A DNA stretch of 31,827 nucleotides from Chara braunii (taxonomy: Eukaryota > Streptophyta > Charophyceae > Charales > Characeae). Under the pieces are notes generated by a model. That model was given only the letters and a program-made list of their open reading frames with translations, searched no databases and was not told the DNA's origin. Numbering within the stretch: the first letter of the stretch is position 1; each line of letters starts with the position of its first letter. The stretch is taken from assembly GCA_003427395.1 (NCBI GenBank), contig BFEA01000008.1, forward strand, positions 7,272,985 through 7,304,811, written 5' to 3'. Below are positions 1-11,179 of this stretch, in pieces. A program made the position numbers and the translations under genes.

Positions 1-52
<52 letters not shown>

Positions 53-84
53 TGTGTGTGTCTGTGTGTGTGTGTGTATATATA
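1..84. repeat. (TG)n microsatellite grading into (TA)n
   Basis: Alternating TG with a few C interruptions, ending in TATATATA. The reading frames through it are simple Cys/Val repeats and are not genes. The last ten bases are the left target duplication of the TIR element that follows. Confidence 0.95.
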
Positions 85-266
85 CTATGTTACCAGAGTC
101 GCCCGACCAAACTTCCACAAGCGGTGACCCACCCGGGGTACCCGGGCGACACCAAAAGGGGGATCAATTCTTTTTCTTTTCTTTTTTGGCAGTGGGGCAA
201 TTTTGCAACCACTGAGACGTGCCCAGATCCAGCTTTACCTTTGAGTTCGGTGATATCTCACAAAAG

Positions 267-1218
267 TGAAACGGTATTCACCTGTTAGCGGTAGCGAATG
301 CAGGTCCCAGGGTTCGATCCCTAGTTCTTCCCGTACTTGTGTACAGTACCTGTGTCGACCCCGAGAGTTGAACTTGTGACCTGTGTGTTTGCAACAGTTG
401 GTAGGTTGTCGTAGGTCCGTAGGTTGTAGGGGTTCGATCTGTAGACCTGTCAGATAAAAGTCTTAGTGATTTCTAGAAGTCGTAGTTGTAGCCCTCCCGA
501 AAGGTCAAGTTCGTAGCTGCTACAATCCTGAAAGGTCAAGGTCGTAGCTGCTATAGTGTCGAAAGGCCAAGTCCACAGACTTCCGGAAGGTCTGGAAGTG
601 GCCCTTCCAACGTTGCTCACAGCAGACTAGAGGAAACTGGGCAAGTGGTGGAGTCCACCCTTGCTGAGTCAGCGGTACCCAGTCTCAGTCTCACTGAGTC
701 CAGTCAGCAAGTACCATAAGGGACTGTGTGCACTATGGGCCCGGTGGACAGAGGCAGACCAGCGACTCCCAGAAGTATAAATCAAGAGGCAGCGCCCAGC
801 CATTCATTCATTCCTGCGTAAGCCATGCGGAAGCGCTGCTTGAGCGACTTGTGCGAGGTGGTCTGCAGAGTTCCCGAAGACGAAGGGGGTTGAAGGAGAC
901 AGTTAGACATAGCTAGGAGAGGGATAGCAGCCATAGCCGCCATAGCTGATAGGCGAGTGTACGAGTACGAGAGTATGTGTATGTGTGTGGGATATCCAGG
1001 GTGATCCGGAGTTGAGTGAGGGCGAACAGTGGTGTTGGACTGGGAGACGAGAGTTGGTGTGTACAGGCGCTGATGCGCCATAACTTGTTAAAGCGAGCTT
1101 GTATTTGAACTGTGTTCAACTTCCATATCTCTGAGTTTTGAGTGGGTGTTGTGCGCCAGCGTGTCTCACCATCTGTTTGCCTGAGTACAAAGTGGAAAAG
1201 AACGCGAGTCTGATTGCA
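267..1218 (+). repeat. 5' LTR
   Basis: 952 bp, starting TG and ending CA, nearly identical to 7873-8800. A TATAAAT box lies at 776-782, so transcription probably starts near 805-815. The first 60 bp contain GGTTCGATCCC (311-321), an exact match to the Pol III B-box / tRNA T-arm consensus, with an A-box-like TAGCGGTAGCG at 286-296. A 24-bp stretch near 985-1010 is absent from the 3' LTR. Confidence 0.95.
776..782 (+). promoter_or_regulatory. TATA box of the 5' LTR
   Basis: TATAAAT in the middle of the LTR, conserved in the 3' LTR at 8382-8388. This is the expected place for the U3 promoter of an LTR retrotransposon. Confidence 0.6.
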
Positions 1219-1219
1219 T

Positions 1220-1231
1220 TGGTATCGGAGC
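1220..1231 (+). promoter_or_regulatory. Primer binding site, initiator tRNA-Met type
   Basis: TGGTATCGGAGC begins one base after the LTR end and differs at one position from TGGTATCAGAGC, the usual plant primer site complementary to the 3' end of initiator tRNA-Met. Confidence 0.85.
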
Positions 1232-2209
<978 letters not shown>

Positions 2210-3757
2210 ATGGTTGACACTCGTAGCGGGAAGAGCTCCATGCCGTATAGCAAGGCTCAAGAGGAGCAGGCCGCCACCATCCTCAGAGAGAGAAACGAGA
2301 AGAAGGAGCTCCTTAGGCAGGCAAAGATGAAGATGATAGCCGACGAGCAGGCGGCGAAGAAGAAGAAGTTGGAGAAGGAAATGAAAAGATTACAGCAGGA
2401 AGTGGAGGAGAAGATGAAGGTTGCAGAAGAGGAAGAGTTTGAAGAGGAGGAAGAGCAGCCAGAAGTAGAGCCCCTCAAAAGGAGAAGACTGGGGAAAGGA
2501 GAAGGAAGCAATGACACGAAAGATGACCCGTGGGTGGAAAGGAGGATATCGAAATGGGTGGTTAATTTATCATTGGGAGAGGACGAACAGGCGATGTTGC
2601 ATATACCTCAGGAGGAGAAGGAAGCAGCAATTAAGGAGATCGAGGCGACGAGTGATCCCCTAGAACGCCAGGCCATAGAGAACGAGTAGAGGTTGGACTG
2701 GAAGTTGCGCCTGGCAAGGGAGAAGAAGAGGAGGACGGAGGAAGCCAACAGGATGGCCAGAGAAGTGGAAGGTTTACAGACATGTAGACAAGAGGTAGAG
2801 GCCCAGCCTGACATTCAGGCTAAGTTAGACAAGATCCTTGGGAGCATCGAGCTCCTCGGTAGGGCCTGGACCAAACACCATCAGTCTGTTAGGGCCCAAG
2901 ACATGACCCTCCACTTCATCCAGTCTGGTTTAAGGGACTTCGCGCGGGATGTAATGACCCATGTAGGGACCGAAGTCAGAAAGCTAAAGGACAGCGCAGA
3001 GAAATTCTGCGCAGGTGCCATTGAGGGCGCCAAAGTAGTGGCTGCTGCAGAGGTCGAAGCGCGTCCCCGCAAAGAGTCTGTCAAGCTCAAGTTTCCTGAC
3101 TCATATGGCGGGAAAAAGGACGAGAACTTTGATAATTGGGAGGCCAGTATCAACACGTACGTATACTTGCAGCACATAGCGCCAAAGGAACAAGTCCTCG
3201 TAGCCTTCCATGCTTTGAAAGATGAAGCGGACAGTTTTGCTAGGTCTCTCGCGCGAGCAGCCGATTGTGAACACAATATGGTTGCGTACTCCAAACTCAC
3301 CCCTCTTCCCAAATTTCTCAAACTCCTGAGAGAAAGGTTCGTTGACGTCACGCGAGGCGTCAGGGCCTCCGACAAACTACAAACAATCCACTCACGGCAA
3401 TGGAAGAGTGCGAGAGCACTCAAGGCAGTTATGGATGATCTGGTGGCCATCCTAGACCACGGGGTCACTGAGACCCAGTTAGTTAACTTATTTTATCGTG
3501 CCATGTCAAAGCCCTTACGAGGGCATTTCCTTGAGAAAACCCAATAGGCCACCACCACGTATGACGCGTTGAGTAGAGAGGTGGTCCTGTTCGAGGCCAA
3601 ATTCATGCCAGTTTCCACTTTCTGGCATAAGGATTTAGATAAGGGAAAGAAGTGGAAGGGTTGTACCATCTCAGAACAGGTCAGGGCCAAGGATCACCCG
3701 ATTCTTACTTTAGACGAGGGTGGTACTGACGAAGTCCCCTACAGTCAGATAGAGTGA
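2210..3757 (+). pseudogene. gag: gag (capsid region), with internal stops
   Basis: One plus-strand frame starting MVDTRSGKSS and interrupted by TAG at 2687 and TAG at 3545, then TGA at 3755. An upstream in-frame ATG at 2177 exists, but the residues after 2210 look like the natural start. The first 90 residues or so are a highly charged coiled coil with an acidic run, then a basic KRRRLGKG patch. From about 3080 the frame resembles the Ty3/gypsy gag (retrotransposon gag family) core, with KLKFPDSYGG, a conserved FDNWEASI and a later RERFVDVTRG. Gag packages the element RNA into particles. All three stops are one C-to-T change from CAG or CGA. The copy is dead, but the frame is otherwise well kept. 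Confidence 0.85.
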
Positions 3758-4241
3758 GGGCTAGAAGAGGAAGACAGTAGTATACACAAGGGAGGACCTA
3801 TGTTGTTGTCGTGGTTACAGGGAGGCCGCAAGCTAGAGGAGGAGGCCAGGGCCAAGGGGGCCGGGCCATAGCTGGTCGAGGTCCGGGCGCACAGGGGGTT
3901 GGCGGTCAAAGGAACCGTCAAGACGGAGGTAGGGGTCAAGGTCCCCCGCCGAATCGCTCAGGGCTCAGCTGATCACCGCAGCGTAGAGGTGGAGGATCAC
4001 CTCAACGAAAAGGAGGTTGGCACCCAGGTTGGCCACAAGGCCGGCCTTGGGAAGATTTGGGCTTGGACCGGAGAGTATGGCAGCAGCGGATGGAGCAGGG
4101 GCACTGCATCTAGTGCGGTGACCCTACCCACATCATTAAATACTGTCCAAAATAAAGGGAAGCCCAATTTGCTGCCCAGGGATCAAAAGGCAGCCGTCGG
4201 TAGGGGTTGCAACTGCCCTTACCATTAGGCCATGTGGGGAA
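3758..4241 (+). pseudogene. gag nucleocapsid part with a broken CCHC zinc knuckle
   Basis: The nucleocapsid lies in a different frame from the capsid, so a frameshift falls between about 3757 and 3859. From 3859 the frame is Arg/Gly/Gln-rich, as in RNA-binding Gag tails, with TGA near 3970. At 4105-4146 it encodes a CX2CX4HX4C zinc knuckle (C-I-stop-C-G-D-P-T-H-I-I-K-Y-C), with TAG at 4111 replacing the third residue. More stops follow (TAA after the knuckle, TAG near 4201). The zinc knuckle identifies the RNA-packaging domain. The region joins gag to protease. Confidence 0.7.
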
Positions 4242-4874
4242 GTGTGCGCGCACAACCAGGAAACTCCCACACCGCATGAGCCTATGGCAGAGGTTGCAGG
4301 CCAGTGCCTAGTTAGTTGTCCAAAGACTGCATGTGTTAGAGTCTCTCTAGACACTTCCCTCACACGTCTGGCAGAAGAGTTGAAAGAGAGAATGTCGGTC
4401 TGGGCCAAGATGAAGAAGGAGAGTAAAGGACAACCTGTGTTGGTAGATTTAGAAGTTTTTAGAAGCAGAGTAGGGGCCCTTATAGACACAGGGGCTACCT
4501 GTAGTTATATTAGCCATAGAGCGCTGAAGAAGTTGAGGCTAGGTTTGAAAGTCCAGAAGTTGGAAGACCCCATAGTTAGTATCCTCACAGACAACCGCAC
4601 GATGCGTGTTGAGGATTATCTTCGGCTAGAGAAGGATGGCAAGGTAGAGAAAGTGTTCCATTCTCTGACTCTCCTCGTAGAGGACAACCTCCCTTTCGAT
4701 ATAGTCCTAGGTATGGGCTGGGGAGAGGCAGCAGGGGCCACACTCCATTTGAGAGAGCATGAGTGTAGGCTCCCTAGTCCATCAGGCGAAGTTAAGAATG
4801 CCCGCCTGTTTCATGTGTCAGGAGTAGATAACTCCCTGGCACATTGCTGCCTCAGTGCTCTCTCGTTCGCATGA
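4242..4874 (+). pseudogene. Retropepsin-like aspartic protease domain of pol
   Basis: Open frame of 210 residues. The active-site motif ALIDTGATCSYIS has its DTG at about residues 82-84 (4485-4493). A later hydrophobic strand FDIVLGMGW is the usual second flap/strand motif of retrotransposon proteases. The frame ends at TGA 4872-4874 and continues in the same frame into RT (LVKKEQ...), so the TGA is probably a mutated CGA and protease and RT were one polyprotein. The ATG at 4242 is only the first in the frame; the true upstream junction with gag is obscured by the frameshift. The protease would mature Gag-Pol inside particles. Confidence 0.8.
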
Positions 4875-5935
4875 TTAGTTAAAAAGGAGCAATTAGAAGA
4901 GCAGGTCTTTGTAGCCTACGTGAGGCCTGTCACTGAGCCTATTGAAGAGAAGCCAATAGACCCAGCTATTGCCAAGCTGCTGGAAGAGTTCAACGATTTG
5001 GCAGAGCCGCCAACAGGAGTAGTGTCGCGGCCAATCCATCACAGAATTGAGATAGAGCCTGGCAGTAAAACTCCTATGGGTGTGGTTTATAGGATATCTC
5101 CAAGGGAGTTCGAGGAGTTGCGTAGGCAGTTAGACTAACTCCTCGAAAAGGGTTGGATTAGGCCCAATTCGTCTCCTTTCGGAGCACCGGTTTTGTTTGT
5201 TCCCAAAAAGGAGGGAGAGTTGTGTATGTGTATAGACTATAGGGGTCTGAATGTCATTACAGTGAAGAATGTTGAGCCGCAGCCCAGGATAGACAATCTC
5301 TTAGATCGGGTGCAGGGCTGTAGGTATTTCTCAAAGATAGATTTGAAGTCCGGATACCATCAGATAGAAGTTCATCCTGATGACCAGTACAAGACTTCAT
5401 TCCGAACTAGATACGGGCATTATGAGTTCATCGTGATGGCCTTTGGACTGACCAATGCGCCAGCCACATTCCAGCGCTGCATGAATGATGTATTTAGGTC
5501 GTGGTTAGATAGATTTGTCGTAGTTTACCTAAACGATATCTTCGTTTTCAGTAGGACCCTCCAAGAGCATCAGGGTCATTTGAGGCAGGTCTTGGAGAAG
5601 CTAAGAGAGGCTAACTTCAAGATCAATGCGAAGAAGTGTGAGTGGGCCAAGACACAAGTCCTGTACTTGGGCCACGTCTTAGACAGAGATGGAATTAAGC
5701 CTGAGGATAGCAAGATAGTGGTGACTAGAGATTGGCCGACGCCCCGCACGATGACAGAATTGCGGTCGTTCTTAGGTCTAGCTAACTATTATAGAAAGTT
5801 CGTAAGGAACTTCTCCACCATCGCCGCTCCCCTTCGTAGGTTGCTCAAGAAGGATGCCATCTGGATGTGGGACAAAGAGTGCGCATCCGCTCTTAAGAAG
5901 TTAAAGCGAGCGTTGATAGAGTACCTGTCCTCAAG
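4875..5935 (+). pseudogene. Reverse transcriptase domain of pol
   Basis: Same frame as the protease, with one TAA at about 5136. The RT motifs run in order: the APVLFVPKK entry, CIDYRGLN, FSKIDLKSGYHQI, the FGLTNAPATFQ substrate loop, then the catalytic site at 5526-5537. That site reads YLND instead of YLDD, because AAC replaces an Asp codon. Further on are LGHVLDRDGI and the connection GLANYYRKFV. A frameshift near 5925 moves the following ALIEY/PVLKVAD junction to frame 2. The match to Ty3/gypsy RT is unmistakable. Loss of one metal-binding Asp predicts no polymerase activity. Confidence 0.95.
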
Positions 5936-6466
5936 GTGGCAGATCCGTCCTTGCCATTTGTCATCCCCACGGACGCGAGTCAGTATGGTATAGGCATCGT
6001 GTTACAGCAGGACGACGACAATGGCTATAGACCCGAAGAGTTCGTGTCAGCGAGGATGCCGTCAGAGAAAGTAGCTACCTCGACTTACGAAAGAGAACTC
6101 TACGCTCTCGGAAAGGCCTTAGAGCACTGGAAGCATTACCTGCTTGGGAGGCACTTCAAAGTTTATTCAGACCATGAGACTCTTAGGTGGCTGAAAACGC
6201 AGGCCAAGAGGACACCTAAGCTAACTAGGTGGGCCGAGATAGACCAATATGACTTTGAGCTCAAACCAGTCAAGGGCAAGTATAATGTAGTTGCGGATGC
6301 TCTCAGTCAGAGATCATACTACTTTGGAGTTGTAGTTCACTATTTGGATATAGGGAGAGACCTGCAAGAGAAAGTAAGACAGGCGTATGCGCAGGACCCT
6401 ATTTATAGTGACCTCAAAAGAATTAAGGAGGCCCCAGAGACTGAGCCACATTACCGCACTACATAG
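5936..6466 (+). pseudogene. RNase H domain and start of integrase
   Basis: Frame 2 continues pol after the frameshift. RNase H begins with FVIPTDASQYGIG (first catalytic Asp), then STYERELYAL (Glu), VYSDHETLRWL (Asp) and NVVADALSQR (last Asp region), so all four catalytic acids are visible. This is the RNase H of Ty3/gypsy elements, which removes RNA from the RNA-DNA hybrid. The ATG at 5936 is an artefact of the frameshift and not a real start. The frame stops at TAG 6464-6466, and the same frame resumes directly with integrase sequence. Confidence 0.9.
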
Positions 6467-7834
6467 GGATTACTGTTCGACAAGACCAATGTAGTAGACC
6501 GTCTGTGTGTTCCTAATAATGAGGAGATCCGTAGTTTGATCCTAGGGGAATGCCACGACACAGAGGGACATTTCAGTTGGCAAAAAACTTTAGTCAATCT
6601 GATGCATGTGTATACTTGGCCAGGAATGAAAGTTGACTGCATAGAGTACGTTCGCAGTTGCAAAGTCTGCCAAAGTAATAAGACAACTACGCGCGCCCCT
6701 CTAGGTCTTCTTCGACCCTTGCCTATTCCTGACCAGCCTGGGGATTCAGTATCCATTGATTTCATGGATGCTAGCGTCAAACGTAGGCATGGAAGGAGCC
6801 AAGTCATAGTAATAGTGGATAGATTTAGCAAATATGTTGTTTTTGTTCCCTTACCCACAGAAGCCCGTACAGAGTTAGTTATTCAGAAGTTTTTTTACTT
6901 TTGGGTTAGTGATCACGGGATCCCATTGTCCATAGTTAGCGAAAGGGACACCCGGTTTACAAGTCAGAACTGGTAGGAGTTAATGAAGGTATACGGGTCA
7001 AAGTTATTAATGTCGTTTGGCCGTCACCCAGAGACTAGCGGTCAGACCGAGCAGATGAATAAGATCCTGCAGCAATTTTTGCGCATGTACATTAGACCAG
7101 ATCAAGTCAACTGGGACGAGATGTTGCCCAAGGTAGCCAGTGCATATAATAACAGCGTGCACCTAGCCACTTATCGTACTCCCAATGAGTTGCATAAGTC
7201 CTTTAGACCACGCAGGCCGTTTGAGGGACTTAACCGGGACCAGATTCATAGGCTATCGCCCAGTACGATACAGCATGAGAAGGAGTTAGCTACCATTGTT
7301 GAGAACCTCAGGAAGGCCCTGCACCGAATGATAGAGCAGGCTAACAAGCACCGTCGCCTGTCGCAGTTTCAAGTAGGTGACCTAGTCTGGATCAAGTCCA
7401 AAGAGTTTGCTCCTGAGGAAAACATTTCACAGAAGTTACTGCTAACATACAGGGGACCGCTGCCAGTCCTAGAGGTTAAGGGCGGAGAGGATGGGCCATC
7501 CTATACAATAGAGATCCCAACACACCTCCACACCCACTCTGTGTTCCGTGCGTTGAAGTTGTTCCCCTGTGTCACAAGTCAACAATTTCCATCAAGAAGA
7601 TCCATGATCCCTCCGGATATTGATGGCAGGTACGACATTGAGGGCATTGTAGGTGAAGACGTATTCAGGACAGGAGGTAGAAGTCGTCCACAGAAACAGT
7701 ATAAGGCTAGATTTGCTTATCAGGAACCCGAGGACGACCGCTGGTTTACTACAATTGAACTTTTAGAAACAGCTCCCGACGTAGTTAGAGCCTACGAGCG
7801 AGAAAGGAAACGTAAGAACCCGGTCTTGGACTGA
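6467..7834 (+). pseudogene. Integrase with C-terminal chromodomain
   Basis: Same frame as RNase H, with a TAG at about 6974 between NW and ELMKVYG. The HHCC zinc finger is complete (HDTEGH, then CKVC). The first catalytic Asp is in SIDFM. The second motif, usually SDRD in this family, reads SERD, so the second Asp is replaced by Glu. The Glu of GQTEQMN is present. After the GDLVWI and YRGPLPVLEV strands, residues of about 7620-7810 (YDIEGIVGED, then QYKARFAYQEPEDDRWF) fit a divergent chromodomain. Such domains guide chromoviruses to heterochromatin. The protein ends KNPVLD and stop just before the polypurine tract. Confidence 0.9.
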
Positions 7835-7864
7835 ATTATTCTCCGAGGACCTCAAATTTAGGTC

Positions 7865-7872
7865 GGGGGGAG
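7865..7872 (+). promoter_or_regulatory. Polypurine tract
   Basis: GGGGGGAG immediately before the 3' LTR. This is the plus-strand DNA priming site expected in LTR retrotransposons. Confidence 0.75.
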
Positions 7873-8800
7873 TGAAACGGTATTCACCTGTTAGCAGTAG
7901 CGAATGCAGGTCCCAGGGCTCGATCCCTAGTTCTTCCCGTACTTGTGTACAGTACCTGTGTCGACCCCGAGAGTTGAACCCGTGACCTGTGTGTTTCCAA
8001 CAGTTGGTAGGTTGTCGTAGGTCCGTAGGCTGTAGGGGTTCGATCTGTAGACCTGTCAGATAGAAGTCTTAGTGATTTCTAGAAGTCGTGGCTGTAGCCC
8101 TTCCGAAAGGTCAAGTTCCTAGCTGCTACAATCCTGAAAGGTCAAGGTCGTAGCTGCGTCAGTGTCGAAGGGCCAAGTCCACAAACTTCCGGAAGGTCCA
8201 GAAGTGGCCCTTCCAACGTTGCTCACAGCAGACTAGAGGCAAGTGGGCAAGTGGTGGAGTCCACCCTTGCTGAGTCAGCGGTATCCAGTCCCAGTCTCAC
8301 TAAGTCCAGTCAGCAAGTACCATAAGGGACTGTGTGCACTATGGGGCCGGTGGACAGAGGCAGACCAGCGACTCCCAGAAGTATAAATCAAGAGGCAGCG
8401 TCCAGCCATTCATTCATTCCTGCATAAGCCATGCGGAAGCGCTGCTTGAGCGACTTGTGCGAGGTGGTCTGCAGAGTGCCCGAAGACGAAGGGGGCTGAA
8501 GGAGACAGTTAGACATAGCTAGGAGAGGGATAGCGGTCATAGCCGCCATAGGTGATAGGCGAGCGTATGAGTACGAGAGCATGTGTATGTGAGTTGAGTG
8601 AGGGCGAACAGGGGTGTTGGACTGGGAGACGAGAGTTGGTGTGTATAGGCGCTGATGCGCCATAACTTGTTAAAGCGAGCTTGTATCTGAACTGTGTTCA
8701 ACTTCCATATCTCTGAGTTTTGAGTGGGCGCTGTGCGCCAGTGTGTCTCACCATCTGTTTGTCTGCGTACGAAGTGGAAAAGAACGTGAGTCTGATTGCA
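7873..8800 (+). repeat. 3' LTR
   Basis: 928 bp, TG...CA, colinear with 267-1218. The length difference is one 24-bp deletion around 8592. TATAAAT lies at 8382-8388. The B-box-like motif is changed by one base here (GGCTCGATCCC). Downstream AAAG (8801-8804) matches the duplication before the 5' LTR. Confidence 0.95.
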
Positions 8801-9136
8801 AAAGGGTGTCAAATTGTCAATGGGGTATAAGCGGGGTTCGAAAGGGCTCGAAGGGGCTTAAAGGGGTGTAAAGGGGTATGAAATGATTTAGATCATTTAG
8901 TATTTTATTTTTATTCTTATTTTCGGATTCCATAGAAAATTTTGCGGTTACCCTCAGGTAAAAGATGTTCGGTTTGCAAATCTGCATGACATAGATTTTT
9001 TTGAGATTTATTTTATTTTGCAGTGGGACTGCCCGGGACCTTGACCAGGACTTTGCCCTGGACCTGGACCAACCGGGCCACCCGGGCCAATCTGAGGCAA
9101 CCAGCGCTGCAAAGCTGGTAACACAGTGTATATATA

Positions 9137-10463
9137 TGTGTAAGGACCGTGTCCTCAGGGGGGCCCTAGACAACATGCATATGTTATGGAATGTGGCCCC
9201 CAGCAAGCCTCGTGCCCGCCCTAAGTGAAGGCGGGCCTGATTATCCACGAGAGGCCCTTATCTCAGCATTTTCCAATACGGGTCTCAGACAGTTGCTGCA
9301 CGACAGTTGGTTGAGGTACAACCTGCGCCTCACCCTGGGCTCTTCCAGAAGAAGCAGCTACGCCAGGCAGTTGAGCCCAGGATGCAGGTGGTTGCGCCCT
9401 GGGCACACGCAGTGTGAGGCCAACACACCACGAAGTGGCCACGGGCCAACGAGAAAGTAGAATTGTCACCCTATCGACCCCGTGGGCCAGTGCAAATGCA
9501 GCAAACATTCGAAGCCTAGAGAATTCTGGGTGTGCCTAACTGAAAAGGGCCCAGGCCCTCAACTGTTGAGACGAGCCTGGCGCAGACATTGGGGCCCAAC
9601 CAAAAGCTACTGGAAGCTTTCACGGCCAGGCCCAGACTGGCCAGCAGCTGCAAACATCTCCCATATAGGAAGGAGGCGGGGCAGGCTCTGGCATTCTGGC
9701 CTGGGCAGGCAATGTGGACACGCTGCTGCGACGTTGTGCAAGTGTCTGCACGTGCGCTGGCTGGCTGGGGCGCGCGCAAACGCTGCTGGGCGGCACGACG
9801 CTAACGGCCATAGCCAGGCTGCAAGGCGCGAGGGAAGAGGAGGGTGACGGTGGTCTACAACAGGAGGTGCGAGTGTCGGTGATCAGGGGATGACGAGGGG
9901 AGGCGAGAGTACTTACCTGGTGTATGTGGGAGGTCGGCATTGGTGTTGAGGGGAGGCGAGATTACGTACCCAATGGACCTCTACCCCTAAAGGTACTAAC
10001 ATTTTGTCTTCCTCTGCTTGGCCTACCACTACTCAAGTACTACCGGTACCTCCCTACCACTACTTTGAGTGTGCCCTAAGCTGCCCCTTCGTCCACTTGG
10101 GTGCTTTTCCCCGGTGCAACCCTCAAAGTCACGGCAACAAGTATGTACCGGCCCGGCGGACCTTCCAAAAACAATTGTGCTGGCGGGCCACACACACACT
10201 CAGGCTGACAAGCACTCGAAGAGGCACACGGACCAGTACTAGCGGTCATGCCATTGGGTGTCTATGGCTGAGTGGGTGTGTTGGGCTTTATGACTGTGTC
10301 AGATTAGTTTCTCAGACTTACTGCCGTTCTTGTCAGGGGTTTGGACCGGCAGTATGCTAGGATTGAAATGTTGGTGTGAGTAAAGTCGACCACTTTTCTC
10401 AGGGGTATCGCTGACTCTGGGCAATACGGTGAGTCCTTATCCATCAGTCAAATGCATCCTGGG
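9137..10463. other. GC-rich region without a supported gene
   Basis: Several open frames occur (for example 9482-9847 plus, 9620-9940 minus), but they overlap on both strands, lack recognisable motifs and look like GC-rich chance frames. An imperfect repeat GGGGAGGCGAGA recurs near 9898 and 9952. I see no RNA gene here before the ribozyme at 10464. Confidence 0.5.
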
Positions 10464-10520
10464 CAGACTGTCAGGGTTCAACCTCCTGATGAGTCGGTGA
10501 AAGTCCGATGAAACAGTCTG
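10464..10520 (+). ncRNA. Type III hammerhead ribozyme
   Basis: Self-cleaving RNA motif. Helix III is an 8-bp perfect duplex, CAGACTGT (10464-10471) with ACAGTCTG (10513-10520), and opens to the flanks, which makes it type III. The cleavage triplet GTC ends at 10472, so scission is predicted after that base. Helix I is a short hairpin (10473-10485), imperfect next to the core (an A-C mismatch or one bulged C). The core CTGATGA is at 10486-10492. Helix II pairs GTCGG (10493-10497) with CCGAT (10505-10509), closed next to the core by a G-T wobble. GAA is at 10510-10512 and A15.1 at 10513. All invariant core positions are present. In plants this type occurs in retrozymes, viroid-like RNAs and some satellites. 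No LTRs or primer site of a retrozyme were found here. Confidence 0.85.
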
Positions 10521-10680
10521 GCACAGTCATGCTTTTTTATAGTGTATAGTGAATATGACACGCACACACAGACTTAGAAAACCCAGCAAAAATCGGGAAT
10601 CTCAGCAGGGCATACATTCCAGCGGCAAAACTCAGAAATCAGCAGTGTTCTTAGTTCGTGTTTTGGCAGATCCTTATATA

Positions 10681-10720
10681 CCGTCAAACAGAGATATAAA
10701 CTCCGACGAAACAGTTTGCC
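10681..10720 (+). pseudogene. Decayed second hammerhead copy
   Basis: CCGACGAAACAGTTTGCCACAG closely matches the 3' half of the ribozyme (CCGATGAAACAGTCTGGCACAG), 198 bp downstream. The upstream flank also matches loosely (GATCCTTATATACCGTCAAA against GAGTCCTTATCCATCAGTCAAA). The CTGATGA core and helix I are missing, so it should not cleave. It suggests the ribozyme belonged to a repeat unit of about 200 bp. Confidence 0.6.
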
Positions 10721-10783
10721 ACAGCCCCTCGTTTGTTGTCCTCTTCTCCCTCTCTGCCTACGGTTTACCGCGCAGCTCTGTTT

Positions 10784-10786
<3 letters not shown>

Positions 10787-10822
<36 letters not shown>
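10787..10822. repeat. (TA)n microsatellite
   Basis: Eighteen uninterrupted TA units. Confidence 0.95.
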
Positions 10823-10824
<2 letters not shown>

Positions 10825-10832
10825 ATACTTCC

Positions 10833-10893
10833 GGCACATCACGTGCGCGCAGCTTGCGCACATGCGCACACATGCACACGCACGTGATGCGCC
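10833..10893. repeat. Inverted repeat with alternating purine-pyrimidine loop
   Basis: CATCACGTGCG (10837-10847) is perfectly complementary to CGCACGTGATG (10879-10889), and the arms extend to about 15 bp with one mismatch. Each arm contains CACGTG. The loop is mostly alternating CG/CA/TG. It may extrude as a cruciform or adopt Z-DNA; the function is unknown. Confidence 0.7.
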
Positions 10894-11179
10894 GCATTTA
10901 GAAATCAATTAAGAAAAAATAATCAGAAAGGGTAGGTCATCATACCCATAAGTGTCCCTCCATTTTATTTTGGGGCCTCATCCTACTTCTCATTGGTTTG
11001 ATTCTCCTTTCCGAAAAGTACCCTGCAAGCAATTAGCAGGGTTTCCATAACATTCGGAAGGATGTGCATTGGACTGCTAGAAGACCACGAGTAGGCCAGC
11101 AATATATCCCGGATTCGGATTCAGGTCTGTGTTCCAAGAGTTATGGGTTATGAATTTACCACAAACACTCCAGCAGTTG

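Noticed and set aside
2210-7834. Possible reassigned genetic code (TAR read as Gln)
   Set aside because: TAG and TAA do fall at Gln-like positions, but TGA stops, frameshifts and lost catalytic residues in the same element show ordinary decay.
9482-9940. Overlapping ORFs of 70-120 codons on both strands
   Set aside because: GC-rich sequence with open frames on both strands and no recognisable motif or consistent codon pattern.
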